Positions 1 through 7,765 of a DNA stretch of 37,856 nt are shown here, one piece after another. The notes under the pieces are model-generated. The model searched no databases, was not told the DNA's origin, and was given only the letters and a program-made list of their open reading frames with translations. This DNA is from Flavobacteriaceae bacterium (lineage in GTDB: Bacteria > Bacteroidota > Bacteroidia > Flavobacteriales > Flavobacteriaceae). Position 1 is the first letter of the stretch. Each line of letters opens with the position of its first letter. Position numbers and translations under genes: made by a program. Location of the stretch: the NCBI GenBank assembly GCA_024644745.1, contig JAHEHF010000027.1:1-37856 (forward strand). The letters are read 5' to 3'.

Positions 1-1027
1 AAACAGTGGGGCAGATGTGAACCGGTATGGCATAAAATACCTCACCGATGTCATATATTTCATTGTCAGGGCATTTCACAACAAGATGTTCTTCGCTCTG
101 GGATATTTGCTCAAAATCAAACTCTCCCAAAAACTGCACCCTTGGCAAAGGCATTTCTGAAGCCACAGATTTATGACCCAGGTCAAAACAGAGCAGGTTT
201 TCTGCCGGTTTGCTCACGATCCTGCATGCCAGTACAGCAGCATGATCAAATGTCAGGTCAGCGAACTTTGATCCGTAACCTGCGTCCCAGAGGAGCACAG
301 TTCCCGGGCTGAGTTCTGTTTGTTTTCTTCGGGCATGTACAGGGAAAGTGGGCGATCCTCCGGCGATTAAACCGATAACGCCATACCCTTCGTTTTCGAG
401 TTCTCTTTGCAGGTCTGAAACGGCTTTAAAATCCCGGTCGCATTCCTGTTTTCTCAATACAGGGTCCGAAGTGCGGATGTGACCATCATAAATATGCATT
501 CCACGTGCCATCACAGCGGGGTCGTCGGCCATTAACTTATAGAGGGTTGCCGCTTTCGGACCGGGAATCATCCCGGTTCGGTTCATACCATTGTTCAGGT
601 CAAGCCAAAGGTGAATCACGACACTTCTAAGGATTCCTTCTTTTTTGATTTTCTCAAAGGAATCTGAATTGTCGACAAGTGTGGAAAAGATAGTTTCAGG
701 ATAGGTTTCAATCAAATTGAACAATCTTTTGATTTGTATGCCAGCGGGTTGCATAGCGAGTAATACATCTTTGGCCCCCGATATTGCAAGCAGTTCAGCC
801 TCACTTATTGTGGCGCATTTGAATTTTTGAATTCCCATTTGCATGTGCATATCAATGATTTCAGCCATTTTATGGGTTTTGATATGAGGGCGAAGGCGCT
901 CTGCTCCTCCTGCCATGGTCATCATTTTTATCGCGTTTTGCCTCACCCGTTTGGGGTAGAGGAGCAGGACAGGAGTAATGAGGTCCTGATCGTTCTGTAT
1001 TTCATACCATTTCTCAGTGCTAAACAT
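1..1027 (-). CDS. D-threonine aldolase family PLP enzyme (partial, cut by window start)
   Basis: This minus-strand reading frame opens at ATG 1027 and runs off the window, giving about 342 residues without a stop. It begins MFSTEKWYEIQ. The motif RPHIKTHK near residues 46-53 is the PLP-lysine signature of fold-type III D-threonine aldolases and eukaryotic-type D-serine dehydratases; K50 is the likely Schiff-base lysine. HICPTV, close to the window edge, carries the His-x-Cys pair that binds the catalytic metal in these families. The enzyme should cleave D-threonine-like beta-hydroxy D-amino acids to glycine plus an aldehyde, or dehydrate D-serine or 3-hydroxy-D-aspartate. The sequence does not decide which. 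The start lies 10 bases after the ridA stop, and a GntP permease precedes ridA, so this is probably the last gene seen of a D-hydroxy-amino-acid operon. Fold and family are confident; the substrate is not. Confidence 0.85.
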   Translation of the reverse strand, partial: MFSTEKWYEIQNDQDLITPVLLLYPKRVRQNAIKMMTMAGGAERLRPHIKTHKMAEIIDMHMQMGIQKFKCATISEAELLAISGAKDVLLAMQPAGIQIKRLFNLIETYPETIFSTLVDNSDSFEKIKKEGILRSVVIHLWLDLNNGMNRTGMIPGPKAATLYKLMADDPAVMARGMHIYDGHIRTSDPVLRKQECDRDFKAVSDLQRELENEGYGVIGLIAGGSPTFPVHARRKQTELSPGTVLLWDAGYGSKFADLTFDHAAVLACRIVSKPAENLLCFDLGHKSVASEMPLPRVQFLGEFDFEQISQSEEHLVVKCPDNEIYDIGEVFYAIPVHICPTV

Positions 1028-1037
1028 CGTACTGTTT

Positions 1038-1502
1038 TTAATGAAGTTCAAACATGGCCTCGACCTCGACAGGGATCCCGTCAGGCAGCATCATACCTAC
1101 TGCACTTCTCACGCCTATGCCATATTCATTTCCAAATACTTCGGCCATGAGCTCGCTGAATCCGTTCATGACCAGCGGTTGTTTGTTAAACTCGGGTGTA
1201 CAGTTGACCATGCCAAGTACTTTCACCACCCTTTTTACCTGATTGATGTCGCCAAAGTGGGTCATGATCGTAGAAAGCATGGTAAGACCTACCTGTCTTG
1301 CTGCCAGTTTGGCTTCCTCTAAACTCAGGTCATCACCGGCACGTCCTTTCATCAGGGTTCCGTCAAAGTTCATGGGCGACTGTCCTGAAACATAAAGGAA
1401 TTTACCGACCACAAGCACCGGCCTGTAAACTCCTGCAGGTTTTGGGGCAGGAGGGAACCGCAGGTTCATTTCTTTGATTCTCTCAGATACTTGATTTTCC
1501 AT
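1038..1502 (-). CDS. RidA/YjgF/UK114-family enamine/imine deaminase
   Basis: This is a 154-residue soluble protein of the Rid superfamily. Members hydrolyse reactive enamines and imines, such as 2-aminoacrylate released by PLP dehydratases, to 2-oxo acids and ammonia. The visible family features are the FLYVSGQSP strand-turn near residues 35-43 and the C-terminal block RSAVGMMLPDGIPVEVEAMF. That block contains the arginine (R132) matching the carboxylate-binding arginine of active RidA proteins. At 154 residues it is longer than E. coli RidA (128), with an N-terminal extension as in several Rid subfamilies. The frame stays open up to 1796, but that stretch overlaps the permease gene antisense to sense, so ATG 1502 (MENQVSERIK) is taken as the start. 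It sits 20 bases after the permease stop and 10 bases before the PLP enzyme. This fits removal of aminoacrylate formed by that enzyme. Confidence 0.85.
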   Translation of the reverse strand: MENQVSERIKEMNLRFPPAPKPAGVYRPVLVVGKFLYVSGQSPMNFDGTLMKGRAGDDLSLEEAKLAARQVGLTMLSTIMTHFGDINQVKRVVKVLGMVNCTPEFNKQPLVMNGFSELMAEVFGNEYGIGVRSAVGMMLPDGIPVEVEAMFELH

Positions 1503-1522
1503 TTTAATGCATTTTATAAGAT

Positions 1523-2842
1523 TTATACGATGAGGTTCAATAACATAACCCCAATAATGCCTAATACGCCTACCATGGTTTCCATTACGGTCCAGGTTGA
1601 CAGGGTTTCTTTTACGGTCAGGTTGAAATATTCCTTGAACAGCCAAAACCCGCCGTCGTTCACATGAGAGAGCATCAGGCTCCCTGAACCAATGGCAAGC
1701 ACCATGAGCTCTGGTTTGACCTGGGCATCTCCTGTAACCAAAGGTAATACGATTCCTGCGGCAGTGAGTCCTGCTACTGTTGCAGATCCTATGCAAACCC
1801 TCATGATGGTGGCAATGAGCCAGGCCAGTAAAAGTGGTGATATGCTCGTTTCACTTAAAAGGCCACCGATATATTCACTAACACCGCTGTCTACAAGGAT
1901 TTGTTTTAAGGCACCGGCTCCTGCTATGATCAGCATGACCATGGTTATGCTGGATATGGATGCCGACAGGGAATCCATTACCTCATTCATTTTTTTTCCA
2001 CGAGAGAGACCAAGAGTGAACATAGCTACCAATACCGAAATCAGCATGGCCATAACGGGGTTGCCTATAAAAATCAGCAAGGATTTGAAGGGGAAGTCCA
2101 TGGGCAGTAAATATTCAAGTACGGTGGAAAACCCGATCAAAATGACTGGTAATAAGGCTGTCAGGATACTTATACCCATTTTAGGCATTTCTTCATCCGT
2201 CAATACCCTGGGGTTGAAGAATTCTGGTAAAGGCGTGGCTTTTATTTTTTTAATGGTTCTTGAGAACAGTGGTCCTGCAATAACAATAGCAGGAATGGCA
2301 ACAATGATGCCGTACAAGAGGGTTTTTCCAATAGAGGCATCAAACATGCCGGCAATAGCTGTTGGGGCAGGGTGAGGGGGTAAAAACCCGTGAGTGACTG
2401 ATAAGGAGGCCAGCATCGGAAGCCCGACATAGATCAGGGGAAGCTGTGTTGCAGCCGCCACAGTGAACACAAGTGGGATCAAAATGACGAATCCAACCGT
2501 ATAAAACATGGGAATGCCAACGATAAACCCTGCAAGCACCACGGCCCACTGGATGTTTTTAATTCCAAAACTGTCAACGAGCCTTGAGGTGATCCTTTGG
2601 GCAGCACCGCTATCGGCCACAAGTTTGCCGAGCATGGCACCCAGTCCGAGGATCAATACCAGAAACCCAAGGGTACTTCCGATCCCTTTTTGTATGGATT
2701 GAATAATGCTTTCAAGTTCCATTCCCTGAAATACCCCAACCACAAGGCAGGCGATGATAAAAGAAATGAAGGCATTGAGTTTGAATACCGCGATAAGGAG
2801 GAAAAGCAAAACGATTCCACAAATAACAATGAATAAAGGCAT
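1523..2842 (-). CDS. GntP-family permease (gluconate/D-serine type)
   Basis: This is an inner-membrane symporter of the GntP family, whose members carry gluconate or other sugar acids or, as DsdX, D-serine. The chosen start gives 439 residues with about 12-14 hydrophobic segments spread over the whole length. The N-terminus MPLFIVICGIVLLFLLIAVF lines up with the GntT/DsdX start MPLxIV. HGFLPPHPAPTAIA and LSHVNDGGFW are the family motifs. An in-frame ATG at 2887 would add 15 residues (MFKLAIQ...), so ATG 2842 is preferred because it matches the family. Because ridA and a D-threonine-aldolase-family enzyme follow within 20 and 10 bases, a D-amino-acid substrate (D-serine or D-threonine) is more likely here than gluconate. 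No gluconate kinase or Entner-Doudoroff gene is nearby. The family is certain; the substrate is inferred from context. Confidence 0.85.
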   Translation of the reverse strand: MPLFIVICGIVLLFLLIAVFKLNAFISFIIACLVVGVFQGMELESIIQSIQKGIGSTLGFLVLILGLGAMLGKLVADSGAAQRITSRLVDSFGIKNIQWAVVLAGFIVGIPMFYTVGFVILIPLVFTVAAATQLPLIYVGLPMLASLSVTHGFLPPHPAPTAIAGMFDASIGKTLLYGIIVAIPAIVIAGPLFSRTIKKIKATPLPEFFNPRVLTDEEMPKMGISILTALLPVILIGFSTVLEYLLPMDFPFKSLLIFIGNPVMAMLISVLVAMFTLGLSRGKKMNEVMDSLSASISSITMVMLIIAGAGALKQILVDSGVSEYIGGLLSETSISPLLLAWLIATIMRVCIGSATVAGLTAAGIVLPLVTGDAQVKPELMVLAIGSGSLMLSHVNDGGFWLFKEYFNLTVKETLSTWTVMETMVGVLGIIGVMLLNLIV

Positions 2843-3405
2843 AAAGGTGTTGTTAAGTTTGGTTCTTTGGATAGCTAATTTAAACATTAAATCCTACTAT
2901 AAAAATATATATGTCGCCAGGGTGATACAATGGGTCTGACAAATAGAAATTTTTGATGATTTTTAGCTCAGTAATAAGCCGTAAATTACTTGAGAAACCC
3001 CTATGAAATGATTTTTTTTAACCTGTGATATCATATTCATTTAAAACTTTAAATAAATCCATTAAATTTTTGATATACAATTATTTAATGTGTTGTTATA
3101 AATATTATCTATGATTGAAAATCGTCTAAATTCAGGTACCTGACCTGCTATAAAAAGGGTGGCATTATAAAATTTAACAATCCATCGGAAAGAGAAATGT
3201 TGTCAGGGTACCCATGCGGTTAATTTGCAGAGAACCGTCATTGTTTTGGCCTGGGTTTGGCCGGCGTCAATAAGAGGAACGAAGAGATGGCGGGAAGTGT
3301 CTTTTTTTTCAACCCTGCTTTTTATAAGATTTCAAACGAACATAAATGCTTGTCTGCAACCGAAATGTTACTCCAGTGCTTGATGCAGGAATGTGCACTT
3401 TGGGT
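2843..3405. other. Intergenic region upstream of the GntP operon
   Basis: This 563-base AT-rich region separates the 3' end of the HAD gene from the GntP gene; both are on the minus strand. It must carry the promoter of the GntP-ridA operon, but I see no clean TAnnTTTG box on the minus strand. It holds two palindromes: a perfect 12-base one centred on GGTACC at 3132-3143, and GGGTACCC at 3206-3213, about 72 bases apart. They are candidate operator sites. A plus-strand frame of 44 codons starting at ATG 3287 runs to 3421 and is open upstream to a stop at 3221. It could be a small or decayed gene. No RNA gene was recognised. Confidence 0.4.
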
Positions 3406-4029
3406 TCAGTACAGCAGTTGAAGCTTGATAAGCTCTGCCTTCAGCAGTTGCGGACTTTTGAAATGAACCGCATGAAATCCGACTTGCAAGGCTCCTTCAA
3501 CATTTTCCTTGTTGTCATCTATGAACAAGGATTCTTCAGCTTTTATATCATACCTGTCAAGGAGTATGTTGTAAATTTTTTCATAGGGCTTTCTTGTCAA
3601 CTCCGAGCCAGAAACAACGATTCCATCAAAAAGTTTCAGGAAAGGAAATCGTCGCATGGCAACTGGAAATGTTTCCGCGCTCCAATTGGTCAGAGCATAA
3701 AGCTTTTTTTTGTTCAAGCTATGTAATAAATTCAAAATGAGAACAGTGTCTTTTATTTCTCCATGAAGCATTTCTTCCCACCTCTGGTAATAAGCCGTGA
3801 TTTCTTCTGCGTATTGAGGGTATTGTTTTGCCAACAGGTCAGTGCCCTTTTCAAGTGACCTTCCGGCGTCTTGTTCCATGTTCCATTCATTGGTGCAAAT
3901 ATGAGAAAGGAACCATTCCATTTTTTCCTCCTCGCCCTTAAAAATTTTTGAATACAGGTACCTGGGGTTCCAGTCAATCAATACCCCTCCCAGGTCGAAG
4001 ACGATATTTTCGATGTGATGCTCTGACAT
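3406..4029 (-). CDS. HAD-superfamily hydrolase (YihX-like phosphatase)
   Basis: This cytoplasmic phosphatase of HAD subfamily IA has about 207 residues. Motif I is NIVFDLGGVLIDWNP: D12 (counted from ATG 4029) is the nucleophile, and the usual second aspartate is replaced by glycine, as in the YihX group (DLGNV). Motif II is the serine of GIVVSGSE, motif III the lysine in RKPYEKIYN, and motif IV SLFIDDNKENV. YihX itself removes phosphate from alpha-glucose-1-phosphate, but the substrate here is unknown. An in-frame ATG at 4050 would overlap prfB by 20 bases. ATG 4029, one base after the prfB stop codon and preceded by a purine-rich AAAGAA, is preferred. The tight junction indicates co-transcription with prfB. 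Confidence 0.85.
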   Translation of the reverse strand: MSEHHIENIVFDLGGVLIDWNPRYLYSKIFKGEEEKMEWFLSHICTNEWNMEQDAGRSLEKGTDLLAKQYPQYAEEITAYYQRWEEMLHGEIKDTVLILNLLHSLNKKKLYALTNWSAETFPVAMRRFPFLKLFDGIVVSGSELTRKPYEKIYNILLDRYDIKAEESLFIDDNKENVEGALQVGFHAVHFKSPQLLKAELIKLQLLY

Positions 4030-4030
4030 G

Positions 4031-5140
4031 TTACAGTTCTTTACTGGCATTGCTTCGATCTGAACTTTGCATCAGAAAGGCTTTTATAAAATTGTCAATG
4101 TCACCGTTCATTACGGCGTCAACATTTCCTGTTTCTTCCTGGGTCCTGACGTCTTTGACCAATTTATAGGGATGCATGACATAATTACGGATCTGGGACC
4201 CGAAATCGATACTCATTTTTCCCGCTTCAATGCTGTCCCTTTTTTCCCTTTGCTTCTGAAGTTCAATTTCATACAACTGGGACTTCAGCATTTGCATGGC
4301 TTTTTCACGGTTCTCAAGTTGTGATCTTGTTTCGGAGTTTACAACCATAATGCCCGAAGGTTTGTGGCGCAATATGGCTTTGGTTTCAACTTTATTCACG
4401 TTTTGGCCTCCGGCACCACCTGAACGCGCAAAATCCCATGTGATGTCTGCGGGGTTGATCTCAATTTCAATCGTTTCATCTGCAAGGGGGTACACGTAAA
4501 CCGAGGCGAAAGAGGTGTGTCTTTTGGCATTGCTGTCAAAGGGAGAAATTCTGACGAGCCTGTGCACTCCATTTTCTCCTTTGAGATAACCGAAGGCATA
4601 TTCTCCATCAATCTCCAGGGTAACCGTTTTAATTCCAGCAACATCTCCTTCCTGATAGTTGAGTTCCTTTATTTTAAATCCTTGCTTTTCGCTCCACATC
4701 ATGTACATTCTCATGAGCATTTGCGCCCAGTCGCAGCTTTCTGTCCCTCCTGCTCCTGCAGTGATCTGTAAAACGGCACTGAGGTTGTCTCCTTCATCAG
4801 AGAGCATATTTTTAAATTCAAGCGATTCCAGCAAGGCCAGGGTTTTGTCAAATTGTTGCTCCACCTCTTTTTCAGTGGCTTCTCCTTCCTTTAAAAAATC
4901 ATATAGCACATTGAGGTCTTCACAGTCCGATTTTACCAGTTCGTAATCATTTACCCATTTCTTTTTCCCTCTCAGTATTTTCATCAGTCGTTCGGCTTCT
5001 CTGGGATTGTTCCAAAAATCAGGGTCTGATGCCTTTTCTTCCTCATTGCTTATTTCAATGCGCTTTTTGTCGATATCCAGATAGTCTTTGAGAAGTGCTA
5101 CGCGTTCTGTGATATCTTTTAATTGATCTGATGTAATCAT
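4031..5140 (-). CDS. prfB: Peptide chain release factor 2
   Basis: RF2 releases the nascent chain at UGA and UAA codons. The 369-residue protein has the expected length (E. coli RF2 is 365). The stop-recognition tripeptide SPF is at residues 199-201, and the catalytic GGQ at 244-246, whose glutamine enters the peptidyl-transferase centre. ATG 5140 (MITSDQLKDITERV) matches the family start. The frame is open upstream to 5239, but that extension looks non-coding and would cross the predicted promoter. In many bacteria an in-frame UGA near codon 25 forces a +1 frameshift that autoregulates RF2. Here the reading LKDYLDIDKK at residues 18-27 continues without a stop, so that control is absent. A HAD phosphatase gene follows one base later. 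Confidence 0.96.
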   Translation of the reverse strand: MITSDQLKDITERVALLKDYLDIDKKRIEISNEEEKASDPDFWNNPREAERLMKILRGKKKWVNDYELVKSDCEDLNVLYDFLKEGEATEKEVEQQFDKTLALLESLEFKNMLSDEGDNLSAVLQITAGAGGTESCDWAQMLMRMYMMWSEKQGFKIKELNYQEGDVAGIKTVTLEIDGEYAFGYLKGENGVHRLVRISPFDSNAKRHTSFASVYVYPLADETIEIEINPADITWDFARSGGAGGQNVNKVETKAILRHKPSGIMVVNSETRSQLENREKAMQMLKSQLYEIELQKQREKRDSIEAGKMSIDFGSQIRNYVMHPYKLVKDVRTQEETGNVDAVMNGDIDNFIKAFLMQSSDRSNASKEL

Positions 5141-5144
5141 GAGG

Positions 5145-5174
5145 CAAAAATAAACTAAAAAATGAGAATCAAAA
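5145..5174 (-). promoter_or_regulatory. Predicted prfB promoter, apparently leaderless
   Basis: Read on the minus strand, TTTTG (5174-5170) is followed after 17 bases by TATTTTTG (5152-5145), an exact match to the Bacteroidota -7 form TAnnTTTG. Only four bases (CCTC) separate this box from the prfB ATG at 5140. Transcription would therefore begin at or next to the start codon. The spacer is a little short against the usual 19-21, so the call is tentative. Confidence 0.45.
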
Positions 5175-5231
5175 TTTAAATGAAACCGAAATTCTAGGCA
5201 ATATTTAATAGATTTATAAAAAATTACTGTA

Positions 5232-7625
5232 ATGACCAAACTGATCTTTCCTTTGATTTGCCTTCTGGCCTGCCATTTAAACCATGCGCAATGGCTGGAA
5301 CAAAGAAAGGGCCTTGATAAACTTGAAGGTTTTTTCGATTATTATTATGACAAAAAAGAGGATAAAATTTACCTGGAGGTGGAGCAGATCGGTCAGGAAT
5401 TTCTATATGTACATTACTTATCTCAGGGAATTGGTTCAAATGATATCGGGCTGGACCGGGGGCAGCTCGGAGGCGGCGTAATCGTCAAATTTATAAAATC
5501 CGGTAACAAGTTATTGCTGATGCAACCTAATTTGGGATTCAGGGCCTCAAACGATAATGAGGCAGAAAAGAGATCTGTGGAAGAGGCCTTTGCAAAATCG
5601 GTACTCTACGGCTTTGAGATCCTGGAAGAAAGAGATGGTGTGCATGTTATAGACATTACTGATTTTTTTATCAGGGATGCCCATGGTGTGTCACTTCGCT
5701 TAAAAAATAATGAGCAAGGCCTATACAATTTAGACAAGACCAGAAGCAGTTTTAACATGGACAGGACCAAAGCCTTTCCCAAGAACGTTGAAATAGATGT
5801 GCTGTTAACCTTTGTAGGAGTTGCATCAGGAAGAGAAATACGATCAGTGACTCCTGATGCCTCATCTGTCACAGTCTATCAGCATCACGCCTTTGTAGAG
5901 TTACCGGATGGGGCTTATGAGCCAAGGGCCTTTGACCCTCGTTCAGGGGGCTTTCATTTGTCTTATAAGGATTATTCCACTCCCGTTGACCAGTCTATAG
6001 TCAAGAAGCTGATCTACCGTCACAGGCTCCGAAAAAAGGACCCTGAAGCAAGGCGCAGTGAGGCTGTTGAACCTATTATATATTACCTTGATCCCGGAAT
6101 CCCTGAGCCTGTTAGGACTGCCCTTATGGAAGGTGCAGGGTGGTGGAGAGAAGCTTTTGAAGAGGCAGGTTATATCAATGCCTTTCAGGTCAAATTACTT
6201 CCGGATGACGCTGACCCCTTGGATGTCAGGTACAATATGATTCAGTGGTTGCACCGGTCAACACGCGGTTGGAGCTACGGCCTGACGATTACTGATCCGC
6301 GTACAGGTGAAATCATCAAGGGTCATGTGAGTCTCGGGTCATTGCGGATCAGGCAGGATTTTATGATTGCACAGTCCTTGAAGGCTGCTTATGCTACTGA
6401 TGCGAATGAAGATAATTTTGCGCTTGAAATGAGTCTGGCAAGAATAAGACAGCTGGCAGCTCATGAAGTGGGGCATACCCTTGGGTTTGCTCATAATTTC
6501 GCTGCAAGTACGAATAACAGGGCTTCTGTAATGGACTATCCACATCCCAAGATACAGGTTAAAAATGGCCGGCTGGATTTTTCTGAAGCTTATGCCGAGG
6601 GAATTGGTTCCTGGGACAAGGTTGCCTTGACTTATGCATACAAGGAATTTCCTAATCATGAGCGTGACAGTCTGAGAGCGTTTCTGGATAAGGCTTTTGA
6701 AAGGGGGCACAGGTATATTTCTGATGCGGATGCAAGACCCTTGGGCAGTGCTCATGCCTATGCTCATTTATGGGATAATGGAAATGATATCGTTGAAGAA
6801 TTGTATCGTGTTTTAAAAGTCAGAAAGCTCGCCATTTCTGAATTTTCAGAAGATAACATAAAAAAATATCAAAGTTATTCGGAGCTTGAGGATGTTTTTG
6901 TTCCCCTGTATTTTTACCACAGGTACCAGACCGAAGCGGTTGCCAAAATGATTGGGGGGCTTGATTATGCCTATGCTGTTAAAGGGTCAAATTCTTTGAC
7001 TGTTAGGCAGATAGATCCAAAAAGGCAAAGAATGGCTTTAAGGGCCTTAATGGAAACTGTTTCGGTAGAGACCCTAATGATAGACGCATCAAAACTGCAT
7101 CTTTTTCCACCCCGGGCCATGGGTTTTGAAAGAAGCAGAGAATCTTTTGAGAGTGATATGGGCGTGGCTTTTGATCCTTTTTCAGCAGCTGCTTCAGCCT
7201 CGCACCTGACCTTTTCTGTTTTATTGCATCCGGATAGAATATCGCGGCTTATTCTGTACAAGAGCTTGGATAAGAATCAGCTGGGCTATGAAGAACTTTT
7301 GGATACTCTGGTAGCAAATACTTTTGAAATAGTGCATTTGGACAATTACAAAAGGGAACTTCAGAATATAATTAATGAGACGCTGCTGCAAGAAATTTTT
7401 ACAGTTACAGGAGGTAAAGATCACTATATGCAGGTGCGGGCTGCGGGTATTAAAAAATTGAATGAAATAATGATCTATCTCAAGGAAAGGGACTCAGATG
7501 GGGATCAAAGAATGGCAGATGATCAGATGATTAGGGATATAGCTGAATTTTTAAAAGAGCCTGAATGGAAAAGAAGGCGTCAGGTTCCAAAATTACCCGA
7601 TGGTTCCCCTATTGGAATGCCGTAA
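5232..7625 (+). CDS. Secreted zinc-dependent metalloprotease (DUF5117/DUF4953 type)
   Basis: This large exported peptidase has 797 residues. Residues 1-19 (MTKLIFPLICLLACHLNHAQ) form a Sec signal peptide with a signal-peptidase I-like site. An N-terminal DUF5117-like region, roughly residues 70-270, precedes the catalytic part. The zinc site is HEVGHTLGFAH at residues 411-421, the HExxHxxGxxH metzincin motif with H411, H415 and H421 as ligands and E412 as the catalytic base. ASVMDYPHP, shortly after, supplies the Met-turn. Family members are usually 800-850 residues and occur widely in Bacteroidota, where their physiological substrates are largely unknown. The gene is divergent from prfB, about 90 bases apart, and the next gene starts 140 bases downstream, so it is probably transcribed alone. 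Protease class is confident; target and final location (periplasm or outside) are not. Confidence 0.9.
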   Translation: MTKLIFPLICLLACHLNHAQWLEQRKGLDKLEGFFDYYYDKKEDKIYLEVEQIGQEFLYVHYLSQGIGSNDIGLDRGQLGGGVIVKFIKSGNKLLLMQPNLGFRASNDNEAEKRSVEEAFAKSVLYGFEILEERDGVHVIDITDFFIRDAHGVSLRLKNNEQGLYNLDKTRSSFNMDRTKAFPKNVEIDVLLTFVGVASGREIRSVTPDASSVTVYQHHAFVELPDGAYEPRAFDPRSGGFHLSYKDYSTPVDQSIVKKLIYRHRLRKKDPEARRSEAVEPIIYYLDPGIPEPVRTALMEGAGWWREAFEEAGYINAFQVKLLPDDADPLDVRYNMIQWLHRSTRGWSYGLTITDPRTGEIIKGHVSLGSLRIRQDFMIAQSLKAAYATDANEDNFALEMSLARIRQLAAHEVGHTLGFAHNFAASTNNRASVMDYPHPKIQVKNGRLDFSEAYAEGIGSWDKVALTYAYKEFPNHERDSLRAFLDKAFERGHRYISDADARPLGSAHAYAHLWDNGNDIVEELYRVLKVRKLAISEFSEDNIKKYQSYSELEDVFVPLYFYHRYQTEAVAKMIGGLDYAYAVKGSNSLTVRQIDPKRQRMALRALMETVSVETLMIDASKLHLFPPRAMGFERSRESFESDMGVAFDPFSAAASASHLTFSVLLHPDRISRLILYKSLDKNQLGYEELLDTLVANTFEIVHLDNYKRELQNIINETLLQEIFTVTGGKDHYMQVRAAGIKKLNEIMIYLKERDSDGDQRMADDQMIRDIAEFLKEPEWKRRRQVPKLPDGSPIGMP

Positions 7626-7690
7626 AATGACATGTGAAAACAGAAAATCGATTCACGCACAATTAGCCCTGCAGAATGAGTAATTTATTT

Positions 7691-7723
7691 TTTGGGAATG
7701 ATTATCTTCGGAGGCAACATTTG
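7691..7723 (+). promoter_or_regulatory. Possible promoter of the pxp operon
   Basis: TTTG at 7691-7694 is followed after 21 bases by AACATTTG at 7716-7723. The second element differs from TAnnTTTG only at its first base. Transcription would start near 7730, leaving a leader of about 36 bases before the pxpA ATG at 7766. Confidence 0.35.
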
Positions 7724-7765
7724 TCAGGGTCATAGCGGATTTGATCTTAGTATCATTAAAAGAAT

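Noticed and set aside
1503-1796. N-terminal extension of the RidA frame
   Set aside because: The stretch overlaps the 3' part of the permease gene in another frame, its translation is Arg/His/Cys-rich, and the family start is at 1502.
1692-2375. Long plus-strand open frame of 227 codons antisense to the permease
   Set aside because: It mirrors the permease codons, is rich in low-complexity Met/Ile/Pro composition and has no recognisable domain or promoter. The minus-strand GntP reading is unambiguous.
3346-3726. Plus-strand frame of 126 codons over the HAD gene
   Set aside because: It is antisense to a well-supported HAD hydrolase and its translation has no recognisable family features.
5141-5239. 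33-residue extension of prfB
   Set aside because: It is AT-rich and hydrophobic, unlike RF2 N-termini, and would run through the predicted promoter into the divergent protease start.
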